This document shows positions 63,956-64,000 of a DNA stretch of 64,000 nt, piece by piece. The DNA is from Sympetrum striolatum (taxonomy: Eukaryota > Arthropoda > Insecta > Odonata > Libellulidae). The notes under the pieces are model-generated. The model saw nothing but the letters and a program-made list of their open reading frames with translations, had not been told where the DNA came from and did not search any database. The DNA lies in contig CANPUZ010000072.1 in assembly GCA_947579665.1 (NCBI GenBank), forward strand, positions 248,001 to 312,000. Reading direction: 5' to 3'. How positions within the stretch are numbered: position 1 is the stretch's first letter; every line of letters starts with the position of its first letter. A program made the translations under genes and the position numbers.

Positions 63956-64000
63956 CATCTTGTTATGAAGGCATGAAGGATTTTGAAAGCGTTTTGCGCA

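Overview
This window is animal nuclear DNA, almost certainly from an arthropod and most likely an insect. It is AT-rich, has short exons with GT/AG introns, contains no bacterial-style gene packing, and carries arthropod-type transposable elements. The only host genes I can support are two related zinc-finger-associated-domain (ZAD) genes, a class expanded in arthropods, arranged head to head near the left edge. The species cannot be named from the sequence.

Layout. 0.7-2.9 kb: five exons of a minus-strand ZAD gene. 3.6-5.5 kb: seven exons of its inverted duplicate on the plus strand, which lacks the in-frame start codon. Two more phase-0 exons that look like the same plus-strand gene lie at 19.6 and 51.0 kb, so most of the window would be intron, filled with nested mobile elements. 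The DNA-binding fingers of both genes, if present, lie outside the window or were not recognised.

5.6-19.5 kb: a decayed Ty3/gypsy fragment, a 2-kb terminal-inverted-repeat (TIR) element, then a nest: family B repeat, inside it family A repeats, and inside the first A copy a 5.6-kb TIR element flanked by GTAC. A Helitron coding fragment and a Tc1-type palindrome follow. 20.2-23.0 kb: a complete but dead hAT transposon with an 8-bp target duplication (7/8 match). 24-35 kb: TTAA-flanked miniature elements, another A-in-B nest, mariner, hAT, LINE and PIF/Harbinger remnants. 37.8-50.7 kb: several non-LTR retrotransposon (LINE) fragments, a tRNA-like foldback, mariner derivatives and small TIR elements. 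51.2-60.5 kb: A repeats in both orientations joined by TA microsatellites, with a long-ORF RTE-type LINE inserted in one TA tract. 60.5-64 kb: more A and B copies and a LINE end.

The most unusual content is family A: a dispersed, often tandem repeat of about 1.0-1.1 kb made of six diverged modules. Each module carries one motif identical or nearly identical to the tRNA B box (GGTTCGANNCC, minus strand), at spacings of 148, 157, 166, 170 and 176 bases in the two copies where I measured them. The best-documented new element is the 5.6-kb insertion at 9661-15254, whose ends and target duplication are proven by uninterrupted copies of the same site elsewhere in the window. Everything here is read by eye; family names rest on remembered motif similarity, not on database searches.
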